A stretch of DNA of 64,000 nt from Chryseobacterium sp. G0162 (GCF_003815715.1 NZ_CP033922.1:1178001-1242000); one strand, 5' to 3'; counted from the stretch's first letter, positions 17,349 through 25,953 are shown. Translations and numbers: made by a program. The notes: generated from the letters alone by a model not told the origin.

Positions 17349-18409
17349 ATGAACATATATACATACTCTGGAAATATTGAGCATCTAAAAGCTTTTGATA
17401 AGGATTATCAATTAAAAAGTATGTATACTCCTCCAATAAATAATCAAAGGCGTCCTCTAAAAAAAATATCAGAAAGAATCTGTCGCTTCTGTGGTAAAAA
17501 GTCCGATGCAACAACCTTTAAAAGCAAGCCTCACATTATTTCAAGATTATTTGGAAATAATTCTGGGGTGTCAGATTACGAATGTGATAAGTGTAACAAT
17601 CATTTCTCAGGTTTCGAAAGTGATATGGCAAATTTTTTAGGTTTGAATAGAAGTGTTAATGCCTTAGGAGCACAAACTCCTCCAACATTTAAATCATACG
17701 ATGGTAATATTGTAGCTAAAAAAAATAGTTTTAATGGTTTTCATGGCATTGATATAGAATCAAATAAACAAGGGGTAATTAAAAAAAATTAGATGGAGGT
17801 ATTATAGAATTTAACGTTATACATAATCCTTATATACCGATTAACATTTTTAAATGTTTACTGAAAATTGCCTTGACTGTAATTCCTGATGTTGAAGTAG
17901 ACAACTATAAATTCTGTTTTGATTTTCTGATGAGAAATAACAATGAGGCTTATTTTGTACAGCATGCCAAACAGATTCATAGGGGGGCATCTGGTTTTAA
18001 TGTAAAATTTCCCTATGTATTAATTTTCAAAAAAAGAAATTTAGAAAGTAAATTGCCTTCTCACTGGATTAAACTTTATTACCAAGATTCGTACATTCAG
18101 TTTTACATACCTTGCCATAAAGAAGATGAAGTTTTACTTCAGGGTGAAGAATTAATTTATTCACTTTGCCCACCATTAATTTTCGCTGAAACACAGCCAC
18201 AAGGAATTGCAAAGTATTATGAAAAGTTAGATCTATCTTCAAATGTTATGACTAAGGGAAAGACTTCAAAACTCAATTTAACTTTTGATGAAAATCTTTC
18301 AAGGGAAGGGAGTAACAACAATCAGGAAACACACAATTCTGATAATTTTAATTCAGATGAAATTATAAAAGTTTTTCTTACCAAAAATTCAGGTTTATTA
18401 GAAGAATAA
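17349..18409 (+). pseudogene. HNH endonuclease gene with one-base frameshift
   Basis: Residues 1-147 (to the stop at 17790-17792) include an HNH_5-type zinc-ribbon nuclease region: CRFCGK, KPHIISRLFG with the catalytic histidine, and CDKCNNHFSGFE. The frame ends in a run of eight A residues (17781-17788). With one more A the reading continues as KKLDGGIIEFNVIHNPYIPI and runs through a 230-residue alpha/beta domain to 18409, giving about 353 residues. The two halves clearly belong together. The downstream part has no good start of its own before an ATG-less stretch. Either the gene is broken, or an A-tract slip during transcription or translation makes the full protein, or one A was missed in sequencing. 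The HNH domain suggests DNA cleavage. Neighbours point to defence. Confidence 0.75.
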
Positions 18410-18720
18410 GACCGGCTCATATTATTACTGTGTGTTACCTTGCATATTAGTAAAACACAATTCTTTTATTTTGCCAAATTTAAATATTCTGGTTGCGTTA
18501 TTGTCGCGACAAACTTTTTTCATATTGAGAGGAAACCGTAATTTTCTAACAATATCTTTTGTATATTGAGGTCTAAAGTGATGGAGAATATCAATATCGA
18601 AAAACACAAGTTGATTGTTTAAAGGTTATCCTTTTAGGTAATCAGAATAGCTTGCAAAATTCTAATTTTCTACATTTTATCAACGAATATTTTAAAAACA
18701 TCCAAAATCGACTTAGATAT
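18410..18720. other. Gene-free gap before the caspase gene
   Basis: No supported gene lies here. A 60-codon open frame on the minus strand (18425-18607) has no recognised similarity and no promoter-like context. The caspase frame itself is open back to a TTG at 18652, but the ATG at 18721 opens the conserved domain and is preferred. Confidence 0.45.
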
Positions 18721-20133
18721 ATGAAAACATTAGCAATTATAATTGGCAATAACAACTACTTTAAAGGAAATGAATTAACTAACGGAGAAAATGATGCAAA
18801 TCAAATTGCTGGAATCTTTAAAGATTACAATTATGAGGTAAAATTATATCTAAATATCGATCAAAAAAACATAGTTGAAATTTTACAAGAATATAGCGAC
18901 TTACTAAAAGATTTTGATGCATCTATTTTTTATTTTGCAGGTCACGGATTCGAAGTAGATGGAGAGAATTTTTTGGCGAGTATCGATTCGCAAATTCCTC
19001 CTGAAAATAAATATGTGGCAAAACAAAATTGTATTACTTTAAATGATTTATTTGACATATACAGGCAAAATCCTACTAAATTAAACATAGTGATATTAGA
19101 TGCTTGCAGAAGATCATTTGGTCGCGGGACTGCACTTGGATTTAGTCCAATTATAGCTCCTAAAGGATCACTAATAGCATTTTCAACATCTCCAAATGAA
19201 GGTGCTTTAGATGTCGGATATGAGAATAATAGTATTTATACGGGCTCACTAATAAAGCACCTCTCGTCCGAAAGGATAGCTGTCGAAGATCTATTTAAAT
19301 CTGTAAGAAAGACAGTTTTTGCATTGTCAGGAGGAAGACAAACAACTTGGGAACACACCTCATTAATTGGTGATTTTTACTTTTACAAACATCAAAAGCT
19401 AAATATTTTAAGCCTACCTTATAATCCGAATGTTTTGAAAGATGAAAATTATTATGAAGATTCAGAATTTTACAAAAAAATTAAAGAACTAAAGACCTAC
19501 AATTGGTACAAACAAAATCCTGCAATTGATTATTTAATAACAATACCAGTAAGTCAATTAGATAAGGACCAAATGTTCATTTTAGGAAGAAATTTATTAC
19601 AATGCGCTATTGGTGGGGCAAATTCCGCTATGACATTTTTTGAAAATCTTAATAGGTCACTACTAGATTTTCAAATAAACTCCGAGAATCATATTCTAAA
19701 TGGAATTCTATTTGAAATGTATTACGACAGCAAAGGTGAATTCAGATTTAATAATTTTAAAGGAAATTATAGAGAAGAAATTTTTAAATTAAGAGATAAT
19801 CCAGCATTCAATCAATCATTCGATTTCATAAATGGTATTTTAATTCAACAGGATTACTCTGTATTATTTTTACCAAATTCGCAGACAATAAATATTGAAA
19901 TTAAATGCAGCCAAAAAACAACAAACGATGGTTTTGGAGATAGAATAGTCCAGGTGATCGAATCAATAATCTTTAACGGAAATGATATTAAAAAAGAAAT
20001 ATCGAAGTATTATATTGATGGGTATAATGAAAATGGATTAAAGACAGTCCTAGCCAAATATCTTAATGCGCCAGTTGAATCGATAAGAATTAATTCGAAT
20101 TTTGAACTTAGATACATTAGATTTATTATATAA
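18721..20133 (+). CDS. Caspase-like (peptidase C14) protein with uncharacterised C-terminal domain
   Basis: A 470-residue protein. Residues 1-230 are a caspase (clan CD) domain: MKTLAIIIGNNNYF, an ND-ANQI helix, His75 in YFAGHGFE and Cys129 in VILDACRR, which form the catalytic dyad, then STSPNEGALD and the small-subunit-like GGRQTTWEHTSLIGDFYF. Residues 230-470 show no recognised domain. They carry a W-Y-rich helix (LKTYNWYKQNP) and a beta region with INIEIKCSQKTTNDGFGDR. No transmembrane segment or signal peptide is seen, so it is cytoplasmic. Bacterial caspases act as proteases in abortive-infection systems, for example with gasdermins or type III CRISPR. No gasdermin is present here. The neighbours, an HNH nuclease and an R-x4-H protein, support a defence role, which is inferred. 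Confidence 0.85.
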   Translation: MKTLAIIIGNNNYFKGNELTNGENDANQIAGIFKDYNYEVKLYLNIDQKNIVEILQEYSDLLKDFDASIFYFAGHGFEVDGENFLASIDSQIPPENKYVAKQNCITLNDLFDIYRQNPTKLNIVILDACRRSFGRGTALGFSPIIAPKGSLIAFSTSPNEGALDVGYENNSIYTGSLIKHLSSERIAVEDLFKSVRKTVFALSGGRQTTWEHTSLIGDFYFYKHQKLNILSLPYNPNVLKDENYYEDSEFYKKIKELKTYNWYKQNPAIDYLITIPVSQLDKDQMFILGRNLLQCAIGGANSAMTFFENLNRSLLDFQINSENHILNGILFEMYYDSKGEFRFNNFKGNYREEIFKLRDNPAFNQSFDFINGILIQQDYSVLFLPNSQTINIEIKCSQKTTNDGFGDRIVQVIESIIFNGNDIKKEISKYYIDGYNENGLKTVLAKYLNAPVESIRINSNFELRYIRFII

Positions 20134-20230
20134 AAAACACATTAAAATAGTTTAAAATTATTTTATCTAAATCATTGAAGATGCTTAAAGCCGGAAAATG
20201 AAAACCCAACTACCTGCATAAAAATAGAAT

Positions 20231-21370
20231 ATGAATATTGAAAAATACAAAGAAAATGCCCTGAAAATATTATTTCCAATAAAGCAAGTCGATGATAATA
20301 CAAAAGCAAACGAAAAACTATTATTTTTTGCTGAAAGAAGTGATGCAGGAAGGGAGATACAGGATTACTACTTAGTTTATTTTCTATTTGTAAATTTATT
20401 AGGTTTCAAAGACACAGGAAGATCTGAAAAGCTGGCTTGGTCTATTCCAATTGATTTTAATGGTAAAGCATTTCTGATTGAACACAGGAAAATGGGAGTT
20501 GGGGTTTTTATTCAAAATAAGGAAGATGAAGAAGATGCGAAAATAATTACTAAGAAAATTAACGGTGCGATAAAATCTTCAAGACCATATTTTAACCACT
20601 TGGCAGCAGAGGCTATCAAGAGTTCCGAAATAAATATTGTAAATAATAATGGATATTTATTTGAACGATTTAACTATTTTCTAAATCTATATAAATCAGA
20701 AAATAAGAAACTAGAAAAATTATCTAAAGAAAGGATTTCTATTGATGGCACTTTTGTTCTAGGTTCCAAAAATTACTACAAGATACGGCAAAGCACAAAA
20801 TGGTTAGCAATTTCAACTATTGAATCATTTTTTAGCTGGACAGAACATCTATTTATTCATCTTGCTATCCTTACACAAAAAATAAAAACAGGGGAAGAAG
20901 TCACAAAATTAATCGATGCCGAATGGAAAACTAAATTCAATACTGTCATATCTGACGATATGTTAAAGGAATATTATATTGAATTACTGATGATAAGGAA
21001 TCAGGTAAGGAACTTTGTTGCTCACGGTGCATTTGGAAAAGACGGCAATGCATTCCACTTTCATTCCGGAGCCGGTGCTGTACCAGTAATGATGAACTTT
21101 AATAAGACTAAAAATAGGTTTTCTTTTCAAGGCACACTGGAATTTAAAGATAATGAAGTTATATGTTTGATAGAATCTTTTATCTCTGATATGAATAGCA
21201 GCAATTTAAAACCTGCACTCACATATACCCAAGGGCAAGGTTTGATCACAATATTACCTTATGCAAGCAATGGGATGTATGAATCTGCAATGCACGATAA
21301 TGATATTATGGAAAAATTTTGTGATCATTTGCAGGGAATATTTGATAACTCAGCAAATATGGATTGGTAA
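20231..21370 (+). CDS. Unknown protein with a HEPN-type R-x4-H motif
   Basis: A 379-residue cytoplasmic protein. It starts with a helical region, then a mixed domain with FNGKAFLIEHRKMGVGVFIQ. Residues 185-270 are strongly helical (STKWLAISTIESFFSWTEHLFIHLA, a helix in part, and YYIELLMIRNQVRNFVAHG). The segment Arg260-Asn261-x3-His265 fits the R-N-x3-H signature of HEPN ribonucleases, placed at the end of a long helix as in that fold. The C-terminal 110 residues are unassigned. The gene is 97 bp downstream of the caspase gene on the same strand and in similar A+T-rich DNA, so the two may act together. HEPN assignment rests on the motif and helix pattern only; the motif could be accidental. 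Confidence 0.5.
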   Translation: MNIEKYKENALKILFPIKQVDDNTKANEKLLFFAERSDAGREIQDYYLVYFLFVNLLGFKDTGRSEKLAWSIPIDFNGKAFLIEHRKMGVGVFIQNKEDEEDAKIITKKINGAIKSSRPYFNHLAAEAIKSSEINIVNNNGYLFERFNYFLNLYKSENKKLEKLSKERISIDGTFVLGSKNYYKIRQSTKWLAISTIESFFSWTEHLFIHLAILTQKIKTGEEVTKLIDAEWKTKFNTVISDDMLKEYYIELLMIRNQVRNFVAHGAFGKDGNAFHFHSGAGAVPVMMNFNKTKNRFSFQGTLEFKDNEVICLIESFISDMNSSNLKPALTYTQGQGLITILPYASNGMYESAMHDNDIMEKFCDHLQGIFDNSANMDW

Positions 21371-21399
21371 TCTAAATCTATAAATAAACTTACAAGCCA

Positions 21400-21507
21400 A
21401 TGACAAAAATTGAAAGGGTAGAGCAATACTTACACGAATTTTTTACATATAATATTTTTGAGTTCAATGATTTTTATAGGAAGTTTATTACTAGAGACTC
21501 GTTGTAG
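21400..21507 (+). CDS. Short frame, possibly the truncated start of a lost gene
   Basis: A 35-codon frame beginning MTKIERVEQYLHEFF and ending in TAG, 29 bp after the R-x4-H gene on the same strand. Its composition is protein-like (amphipathic helix, aromatic residues), but it is too short to assign. It could be a small functional protein or the 5' remnant of a gene cut off at a module boundary. The following 120 bp are non-coding. Confidence 0.25.
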   Translation: MTKIERVEQYLHEFFTYNIFEFNDFYRKFITRDSL

Positions 21508-21627
21508 TTTATCTCTTAAAAAAATATTGTGGAAAATTTCAATTTGAACGATTAATATCTCACAGATTTCCTACGATATAAAACCTACTTTATTTTTACA
21601 AATATTTTTAGATTATATTAATAATAA

Positions 21628-21723
21628 AACAGACTGAACTTGAATGATGCCGCAGACGGATCAGTCATCACTCTAACAGGATTTACTAATCTGGAAAACT
21701 TTATCAACAGCCTGATCTTATAG
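21628..21723 (+). pseudogene. C-terminal remnant of an unidentified gene
   Basis: A 31-codon open stretch without a start codon, reading NDAADGSVITLTGFTNLENF and ending SLIL before TAG at 21721. The codon pattern looks coding and better balanced than the flanking A+T-rich DNA. A good bidirectional terminator follows 39 bp later. I read it as the 3' end of a gene whose upstream part was removed when the 16-21 kb module was inserted. The family is not recognised. Confidence 0.4.
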
Positions 21724-21761
21724 CAACATTCAATCATCGTAATTGCCCAGCACATAAAATA

Positions 21762-21793
21762 AAAGGCAGAGGATCTTCGGATCTTCTGCCTTT
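21762..21793. terminator. Bidirectional rho-independent terminator
   Basis: A 14-bp stem (AAAGGCAGAGGATC with GATCTTCTGCCTTT, one G-T wobble) closes a TTCG tetraloop and is flanked by A and T tracts. It ends the minus-strand 5'-nucleotidase gene (stop at 21797) and the plus-strand remnant. Confidence 0.85.
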
Positions 21794-21796
21794 ATT

Positions 21797-22474
21797 TCAG
21801 ACCAAAAGAAAAGAATCTTCAGATCTTTCAATGTGAAAATTATTCTCAAGATAATATGTCATTGCTGTTATGGCATTAGATCCTGTCTCTGTGCGGTTTT
21901 TCCCATATTTCTTTGGAACATCCTGCTCGGTGAGGAAAGCAACTTTGTAAACCTTGTCTTTTTGTAAATGTCTTCCCTGAAAATAGATTTCCTGAATTCT
22001 GTAACCCGGCGGATTTTCAATGCGCATCAAAATTCTCAATCCGTTGCAACGCTTAACATAACCTCCCATTTGTTTCATCGGCTCTGCGGAAAAGGTCCGC
22101 TCCAGATTTTCTTCTAACATTTCAAAGATCTCTTTTCCAGTAAGCTCTGTGGTGGAAATAGGCGGATTCATCGGCACGATTTTGTATAAGTCCCAGAGGG
22201 TAATATTTCCGACATTTATAGGTGCACCATAGCGCCATCCGTTGGAAAAGGAGATCTCAACGTCCGTCGCAAAATTGACGGCAGACAGAAGAAAGTCATC
22301 CATAGTAGAAGACAGCGTGGAATAGCGGTGCAAAATATGTTCTGTCGTCCCCAATACTGTACTTTTCATTTCAGCAAAAGACTGTAGACTTTTTTCCACC
22401 AGATCTTTAACTTCTACATCTTCATCAATACTGTCGTCAGTTTCAATGATCTTGTAATCAAAATGTGTAATCAT
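21797..22474 (-). CDS. SoxB/5'-nucleotidase C-terminal domain protein (second half of split gene)
   Basis: A 225-residue protein equal to the C-terminal domain of 5'-nucleotidase/SoxB family enzymes. It carries SNGWRYGAPINVGNITLWDLYKIVP in part (the loop around the substrate base), GKEIFEMLEENLE, and a final DSFLLV. In intact relatives this domain follows the metallophosphoesterase domain in one chain. Here its ATG overlaps the stop of the upstream gene by 4 bp (ATGA). One additional A at about 22480 would join the two frames and give VKNGMITHFDYK, the usual linker sequence. It may be expressed by translational coupling, but a one-base deletion is the simpler reading. No signal peptide is seen. 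Confidence 0.75.
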   Translation of the reverse strand: MITHFDYKIIETDDSIDEDVEVKDLVEKSLQSFAEMKSTVLGTTEHILHRYSTLSSTMDDFLLSAVNFATDVEISFSNGWRYGAPINVGNITLWDLYKIVPMNPPISTTELTGKEIFEMLEENLERTFSAEPMKQMGGYVKRCNGLRILMRIENPPGYRIQEIYFQGRHLQKDKVYKVAFLTEQDVPKKYGKNRTETGSNAITAMTYYLENNFHIERSEDSFLLV

Positions 22475-23220
22475 TCCATTTTGACATCAAGCTTTAGATT
22501 TCCTACAAATGATCCGTGGCAGCCACATTGGATGATAATGCAGTTTCCTGCTTTTTCTGCTTCGTACATCCTGTTATGGGTGTGTGCACTGAGACAAATA
22601 TCGATTCCTTCCACTTTTTTGAGCAGTTCGATATCTTGCGGATAACCATTGTGCGACAAAAGAATAATAATGTCCACAGCATCCTCTCTTAATTCTCTGA
22701 CGCATTGATTCGTCTCTTCAATTCCATCGGTCACCGTTATGCCTTCACTGAACTTCTCCGGCATTGTCTTATCGATAATATTGGAACAGATCCCGATTAT
22801 ACCAATTTTGAGTCCTCCAATTTCAGATATTTTGTAAGGTAGTAGAAATCGTTTTCCCTGCTCATCAAAAACATTGCAGCCCAAGACGGGATAATTGAGC
22901 TGGCTTTCCAGTTTTAACAGATGTCTTGGTGTATAGGCAAAGTCCCAGTGTCCTACCATTGCATCAAATCCAAGTTGGTTAAGTATGGGAATCAAGACCT
23001 CTCCTTTCGACTGTACCACCGGAACTGTTCCGTGAAACGTATCCCCTCCGTCAAAGAGCAATGCGTTCGGATTTTCTGCCCTGATCTTTTTGAAGATGGT
23101 CTGAATTCTGGCATAACCTCCTGCACTTTTAACATATTCTTTCTGATAGTCATAAAACAGCTCTGGATGGGGTTCCATATAGCCGTGCACATCGTTGATG
23201 AATCCTATTGATAATTTCAT
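22471..23220 (-). CDS. SoxB-like metallophosphoesterase (first half of split gene)
   Basis: Residues 1-249 form a calcineurin-like phosphoesterase domain of the 5'-nucleotidase/SoxB family. Metal ligands are seen in INDVHGYMEPH, LLFDGGDTFHG, VGHWDFAY, LLSHNGYP and LSAHTHNRM. The GHWDF motif, in place of the GNHEF of ordinary 5'-nucleotidases, is typical of SoxB-like enzymes, which remove sulfate from a carrier-bound thiosulfonate. The start ATG at 23220 gives MKLSIGFINDVHG. An upstream TTG is less likely. The DsrE-like protein and thioredoxins upstream support a sulfur role. The chain ends early at KLDVKME, where a single missing A shifts the frame from the C-terminal domain. Confidence 0.78.
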   Translation of the reverse strand: MKLSIGFINDVHGYMEPHPELFYDYQKEYVKSAGGYARIQTIFKKIRAENPNALLFDGGDTFHGTVPVVQSKGEVLIPILNQLGFDAMVGHWDFAYTPRHLLKLESQLNYPVLGCNVFDEQGKRFLLPYKISEIGGLKIGIIGICSNIIDKTMPEKFSEGITVTDGIEETNQCVRELREDAVDIIILLSHNGYPQDIELLKKVEGIDICLSAHTHNRMYEAEKAGNCIIIQCGCHGSFVGNLKLDVKME

Positions 23221-23231
23221 AATTTCCAATT

Positions 23232-23681
23232 TTAGGGTTTAACTATTGCCCATCCTTCATCCTGTCTCAAAATCATTTCCCCGTTTCCGCTGGGGGTGTA
23301 ATTTACAAACTCAAATAATTCGGACTTTTCGATCTTTTTTTCACGAAGGGTATTTTCGCACTGTACCATCACTACCCCCTTATCTTGCAGACCTGTAAGA
23401 AGTTCCCCGTAGGGGTTTTTCTTTCTGAACATTTCCACTCCGCCCCCAAAGGCCAGCAGTTCGACCTTCAGTTTGCCTTTCAGCCTGGGATCTTCCATCG
23501 CGTTATTGATATTTCTGATAATGACTCTGATTTTCTGGTCATCACCTTCATTGATCACATACAAAGCCTTGTACTCCTTATTAATAGATTTTGCAGGTTC
23601 GTAAACTGTTGCCTTTTGCGCAAAACCCATAAACCCTGTCAGGAAAACTGAGAAGGTCAATATCTTAATTAAGTTTTTCAT
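23232..23681 (-). CDS. Secreted DsrE-like protein
   Basis: A 149-residue protein with a signal peptide (LIKILTFSVFLTGFMGFAQ) and one DsrE/DsrF-type alpha/beta domain: YKALYVINEGDDQKI, NINNAMEDPRLKGKLKVELLAFGGG, and GVVMVQCENTLREKKI, where the cysteine stands where other DsrE-like proteins hold their persulfide. The family binds or transfers sulfane sulfur. It lies 11 bp upstream of the SoxB-like gene and 1 bp overlaps the stop of the TlpA gene before it, so all are one operon. A role as sulfur carrier for the SoxB-like enzyme is inferred. Confidence 0.75.
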   Translation of the reverse strand: MKNLIKILTFSVFLTGFMGFAQKATVYEPAKSINKEYKALYVINEGDDQKIRVIIRNINNAMEDPRLKGKLKVELLAFGGGVEMFRKKNPYGELLTGLQDKGVVMVQCENTLREKKIEKSELFEFVNYTPSGNGEMILRQDEGWAIVKP

Positions 23682-24286
23682 TATTTTTCATTTAAAAGTT
23701 GATTGATTTCTTGATAGAATGATTCTTTGCTGTAGTCTGCCATTCCCGCATGATGCATCCTAATTTTTCCTGATCTGTCCAAAACGACGGTCGTAGGAAG
23801 TGAACCATTAAAAAAAGCAGTTGGAATCGAACCTTCTGCAACTAAAAACGGAACAGTGAATTGTTCTTTTTCAAGATACATCTTACCCAAGGCGGTCTGC
23901 TCATCCAGATTGACTGTAAGAAAAACAAGATCTTTATTGGATTTAAATCGGACGTAGAATGTCTGAATCGAAGGGAATTCCGCACGGCAAGGCGGGCACC
24001 AGGACGCCCAGAAGTTAATAAATACCACTTTTCCCTTGAGGTCAGAAGTATTGATGATCTCACCTTTATCATTTCTGACACTGAAGTTTTCAGTACTGGA
24101 CAAAGGAGTCGACTCAACGGCCGGCTCTGTTTCCTTTTCTTCAATCTTTGAGTTCATAAGACCGGTAGAGATGATCTGGCGCATCAGCCAGGCTTTTGCA
24201 TCGGGACTCACAAGCAACACGATGAATATTGACACCAAAAGTGCCGTACTCCAGTTCTTCCGAAGCCATATTTTAAATTTTTCCAT
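23681..24286 (-). CDS. Membrane-anchored TlpA-like thioredoxin
   Basis: A 201-residue protein with one N-terminal transmembrane anchor (WSTALLVSIFIVLLVSP). The extracytoplasmic thioredoxin domain starts near residue 65 (NFSVRNDKGEIINTSDLKGK). The active site is WASWCPPCRAEFPS and the cis-proline loop is GSIPTAFF. TlpA/ResA proteins reduce disulfides of periplasmic proteins such as cytochromes or sulfur carriers. It is the first of two similar genes in tandem (18 bp apart) and overlaps the DsrE-like gene. A function in keeping the DsrE-like or SoxB-like proteins reduced is inferred from the operon. Confidence 0.85.
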   Translation of the reverse strand: MEKFKIWLRKNWSTALLVSIFIVLLVSPDAKAWLMRQIISTGLMNSKIEEKETEPAVESTPLSSTENFSVRNDKGEIINTSDLKGKVVFINFWASWCPPCRAEFPSIQTFYVRFKSNKDLVFLTVNLDEQTALGKMYLEKEQFTVPFLVAEGSIPTAFFNGSLPTTVVLDRSGKIRMHHAGMADYSKESFYQEINQLLNEK

Positions 24287-24304
24287 TGTTCTTATTTTAA
24301 TAAA

Positions 24305-24847
24305 TTATTGTCCGGTTAACTTTTTCAGCGCTTCATAAATCTCAGGTCGGTCAAAATCTTGCCCTCCCTGCATCTGTGCTTCGAGTTCTCCTTTTTTATT
24401 AAAGATCAAAGTCGTCGGAATTGCTCCCTGAAAGTACTGCGAAGGAATAGTGTCTGCTGCTACATACACCGGAAGATCGTAGTTTTTATCCTTCATAAAT
24501 TTCTTAGACTTTGTCAGGTTGGCTTCCACATTGAGAAGGACAAAAACGATATTGTCATTTCCCTTGAATTTGTCTTTCAGGTCTCTGATGCTCGGCATTT
24601 CTTCGACACAAGGCCTGCACCATGTGGCCCAGAAATTTACAAAGACCACCTTCCCTTTCAGTTCACTCAAAGCAATTTTCTTTCCGTTCTCATCGATTAA
24701 GATGATATCCTCATTATCATTTACATTATTTTGTGGGATGGGCCCATCCTGATTCTCAACTCTTGATTGCATCGCACTCAAAGAAAAAGAAAACAGGGTC
24801 ATCATAAGAATGAAAATAGGTGTTTTAAATTTTAAGGTCGTTATCAT
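24305..24847 (-). CDS. Secreted TlpA-like thioredoxin
   Basis: A 180-residue protein with a signal peptide (TPIFILMMTLFSFSLSAM) and a thioredoxin domain with active site WATWCRPCVEEMPS. The domain closely resembles that of the neighbouring 201-residue protein (shared GKVVFVNFWA, SIPS/SIPT and PTTLI/PTTVV segments), so the pair probably arose by duplication. CxxC here is CRPC and in the neighbour CPPC, which suggests different redox potentials. It begins one base inside the end of the membrane-fusion gene, so it belongs to the same operon as the RND pump. Confidence 0.85.
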   Translation of the reverse strand: MITTLKFKTPIFILMMTLFSFSLSAMQSRVENQDGPIPQNNVNDNEDIILIDENGKKIALSELKGKVVFVNFWATWCRPCVEEMPSIRDLKDKFKGNDNIVFVLLNVEANLTKSKKFMKDKNYDLPVYVAADTIPSQYFQGAIPTTLIFNKKGELEAQMQGGQDFDRPEIYEALKKLTGQ

Positions 24848-25953
24848 TATTTATTTTTTTTTGGGGTTGATATCTTTCCTTCCTCAATTTCTTCGGAAGG
24901 TTTTACTAGAACTTTGTCATGGCCGAATAGTGCACCAAAGACCTCGGTCATTTTTTCGTAGGTGATTCCTTCTTTCACAGCAACTCTGCTTACCGTATTA
25001 TCATTGAAGGTCATCACAAAGGTTCCGGATTGAGTCTGCAGAATACTTTTCGTGGGTACAAAAAATGTAGGTGCACTTCTTTTCAGATTGAGCTGGACCT
25101 GTGCATATTCCCCCCCTTTTAAGACAGTGCCCGGATTTGGAACGTCAAACTCAAGGGTCATCGAACGGTTTTCCTGACTGATAACACCGGAATTCCTTGA
25201 AAGATGCGCTTCAAAATTTTTTCCCGGGATAGAGTTGACCGTAAATTGCGCCACTATCCCCTCATTGACACTTGATGCATGTTTTTCAGGAAGAGATACC
25301 GTCAGTCTCAGCTTATTTTTCTGAGCAATACTGAAAAGAGCCATTCCTGAATTGGGACCAACCAAGGCTCCTACCGACAGATTCCTATCCATTATCACAC
25401 CACTGAAAGGTGCCGTGATCCTAAGGTACTGATTCATCTGTGAAGACCTACCGGTGCCCGCTTTTGATGCCTCGTATGTTGCTTTGGAACTCTGCATAAT
25501 GCTTTTAGCCCTATCCAGTTCTATGTCGGCAACAGCTCCTTTTGTACTGGCCGCGTCCTGCAATCGCTCAAAAGCCTGTTTAGCATAAAGATAGTCGGTG
25601 TATGTTTTCTGCTGTGAAGATTTATCGGATAGGTAATCCTGATTCATTTCTGGTGCTTCCAGAACTGCAAGAAGCTGACCTTTGGTCACAACTGAACCTC
25701 TGTCAACATAAATTTTCTTGATAAATCCGGCAACCTTCGCAAAGATCTGCACCGATTCATAAGGTTTCAGTTCGCCTGGAACGGAAATCTGATAAGTGGG
25801 ATTTATCAGCTTGATTTCTGTGGTCACGAAAGACCGAGCAGGCTGAACTGTTTTTTTTGTTTCATTTTTACTTTCCTTTTCGCCCGAGCAGGAAGCCATT
25901 CCCAAAAGAACGACCGGAATGAAGATGTATTTTATTTTATTGATGATTTTCAT
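24847..25953 (-). CDS. RND efflux periplasmic adaptor (membrane fusion protein)
   Basis: A 368-residue lipoprotein (lipobox VLLGMASCSGE). It has the HlyD/AcrA layout: a beta-barrel strand, the lipoyl half-motif AKVAGFIKKIYVDRGSVVTKGQLLAVLEAPE in part near residues 70-100, a coiled coil at 105-165, the second lipoyl half (YLRITAPFSGVIMDRNLSVGALV region) and C-terminal beta domains. It couples the inner-membrane pump encoded 14 bp upstream to the TolC-like channel. The order TolC, pump, adaptor, thioredoxins within one minus-strand run suggests one transcript. Confidence 0.9.
   Translation of the reverse strand: MKIINKIKYIFIPVVLLGMASCSGEKESKNETKKTVQPARSFVTTEIKLINPTYQISVPGELKPYESVQIFAKVAGFIKKIYVDRGSVVTKGQLLAVLEAPEMNQDYLSDKSSQQKTYTDYLYAKQAFERLQDAASTKGAVADIELDRAKSIMQSSKATYEASKAGTGRSSQMNQYLRITAPFSGVIMDRNLSVGALVGPNSGMALFSIAQKNKLRLTVSLPEKHASSVNEGIVAQFTVNSIPGKNFEAHLSRNSGVISQENRSMTLEFDVPNPGTVLKGGEYAQVQLNLKRSAPTFFVPTKSILQTQSGTFVMTFNDNTVSRVAVKEGITYEKMTEVFGALFGHDKVLVKPSEEIEEGKISTPKKNK

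Noticed and set aside
17873..18409. Separate gene of 178 residues after the HNH frame
   Set aside because: The reading is open and protein-like well upstream of its first ATG and joins the HNH frame after one added A, so it is taken as the second half of one gene.
18425..18607. 60-codon frame on the minus strand before the caspase gene
   Set aside because: No domain, no promoter-like sequence and no neighbour on that strand; probably chance in A+T-rich DNA.
18721..20133. Gasdermin partner for the caspase
   Set aside because: None of the neighbouring genes has a gasdermin-like pore-forming pattern or a lipid-modified short N-terminus.
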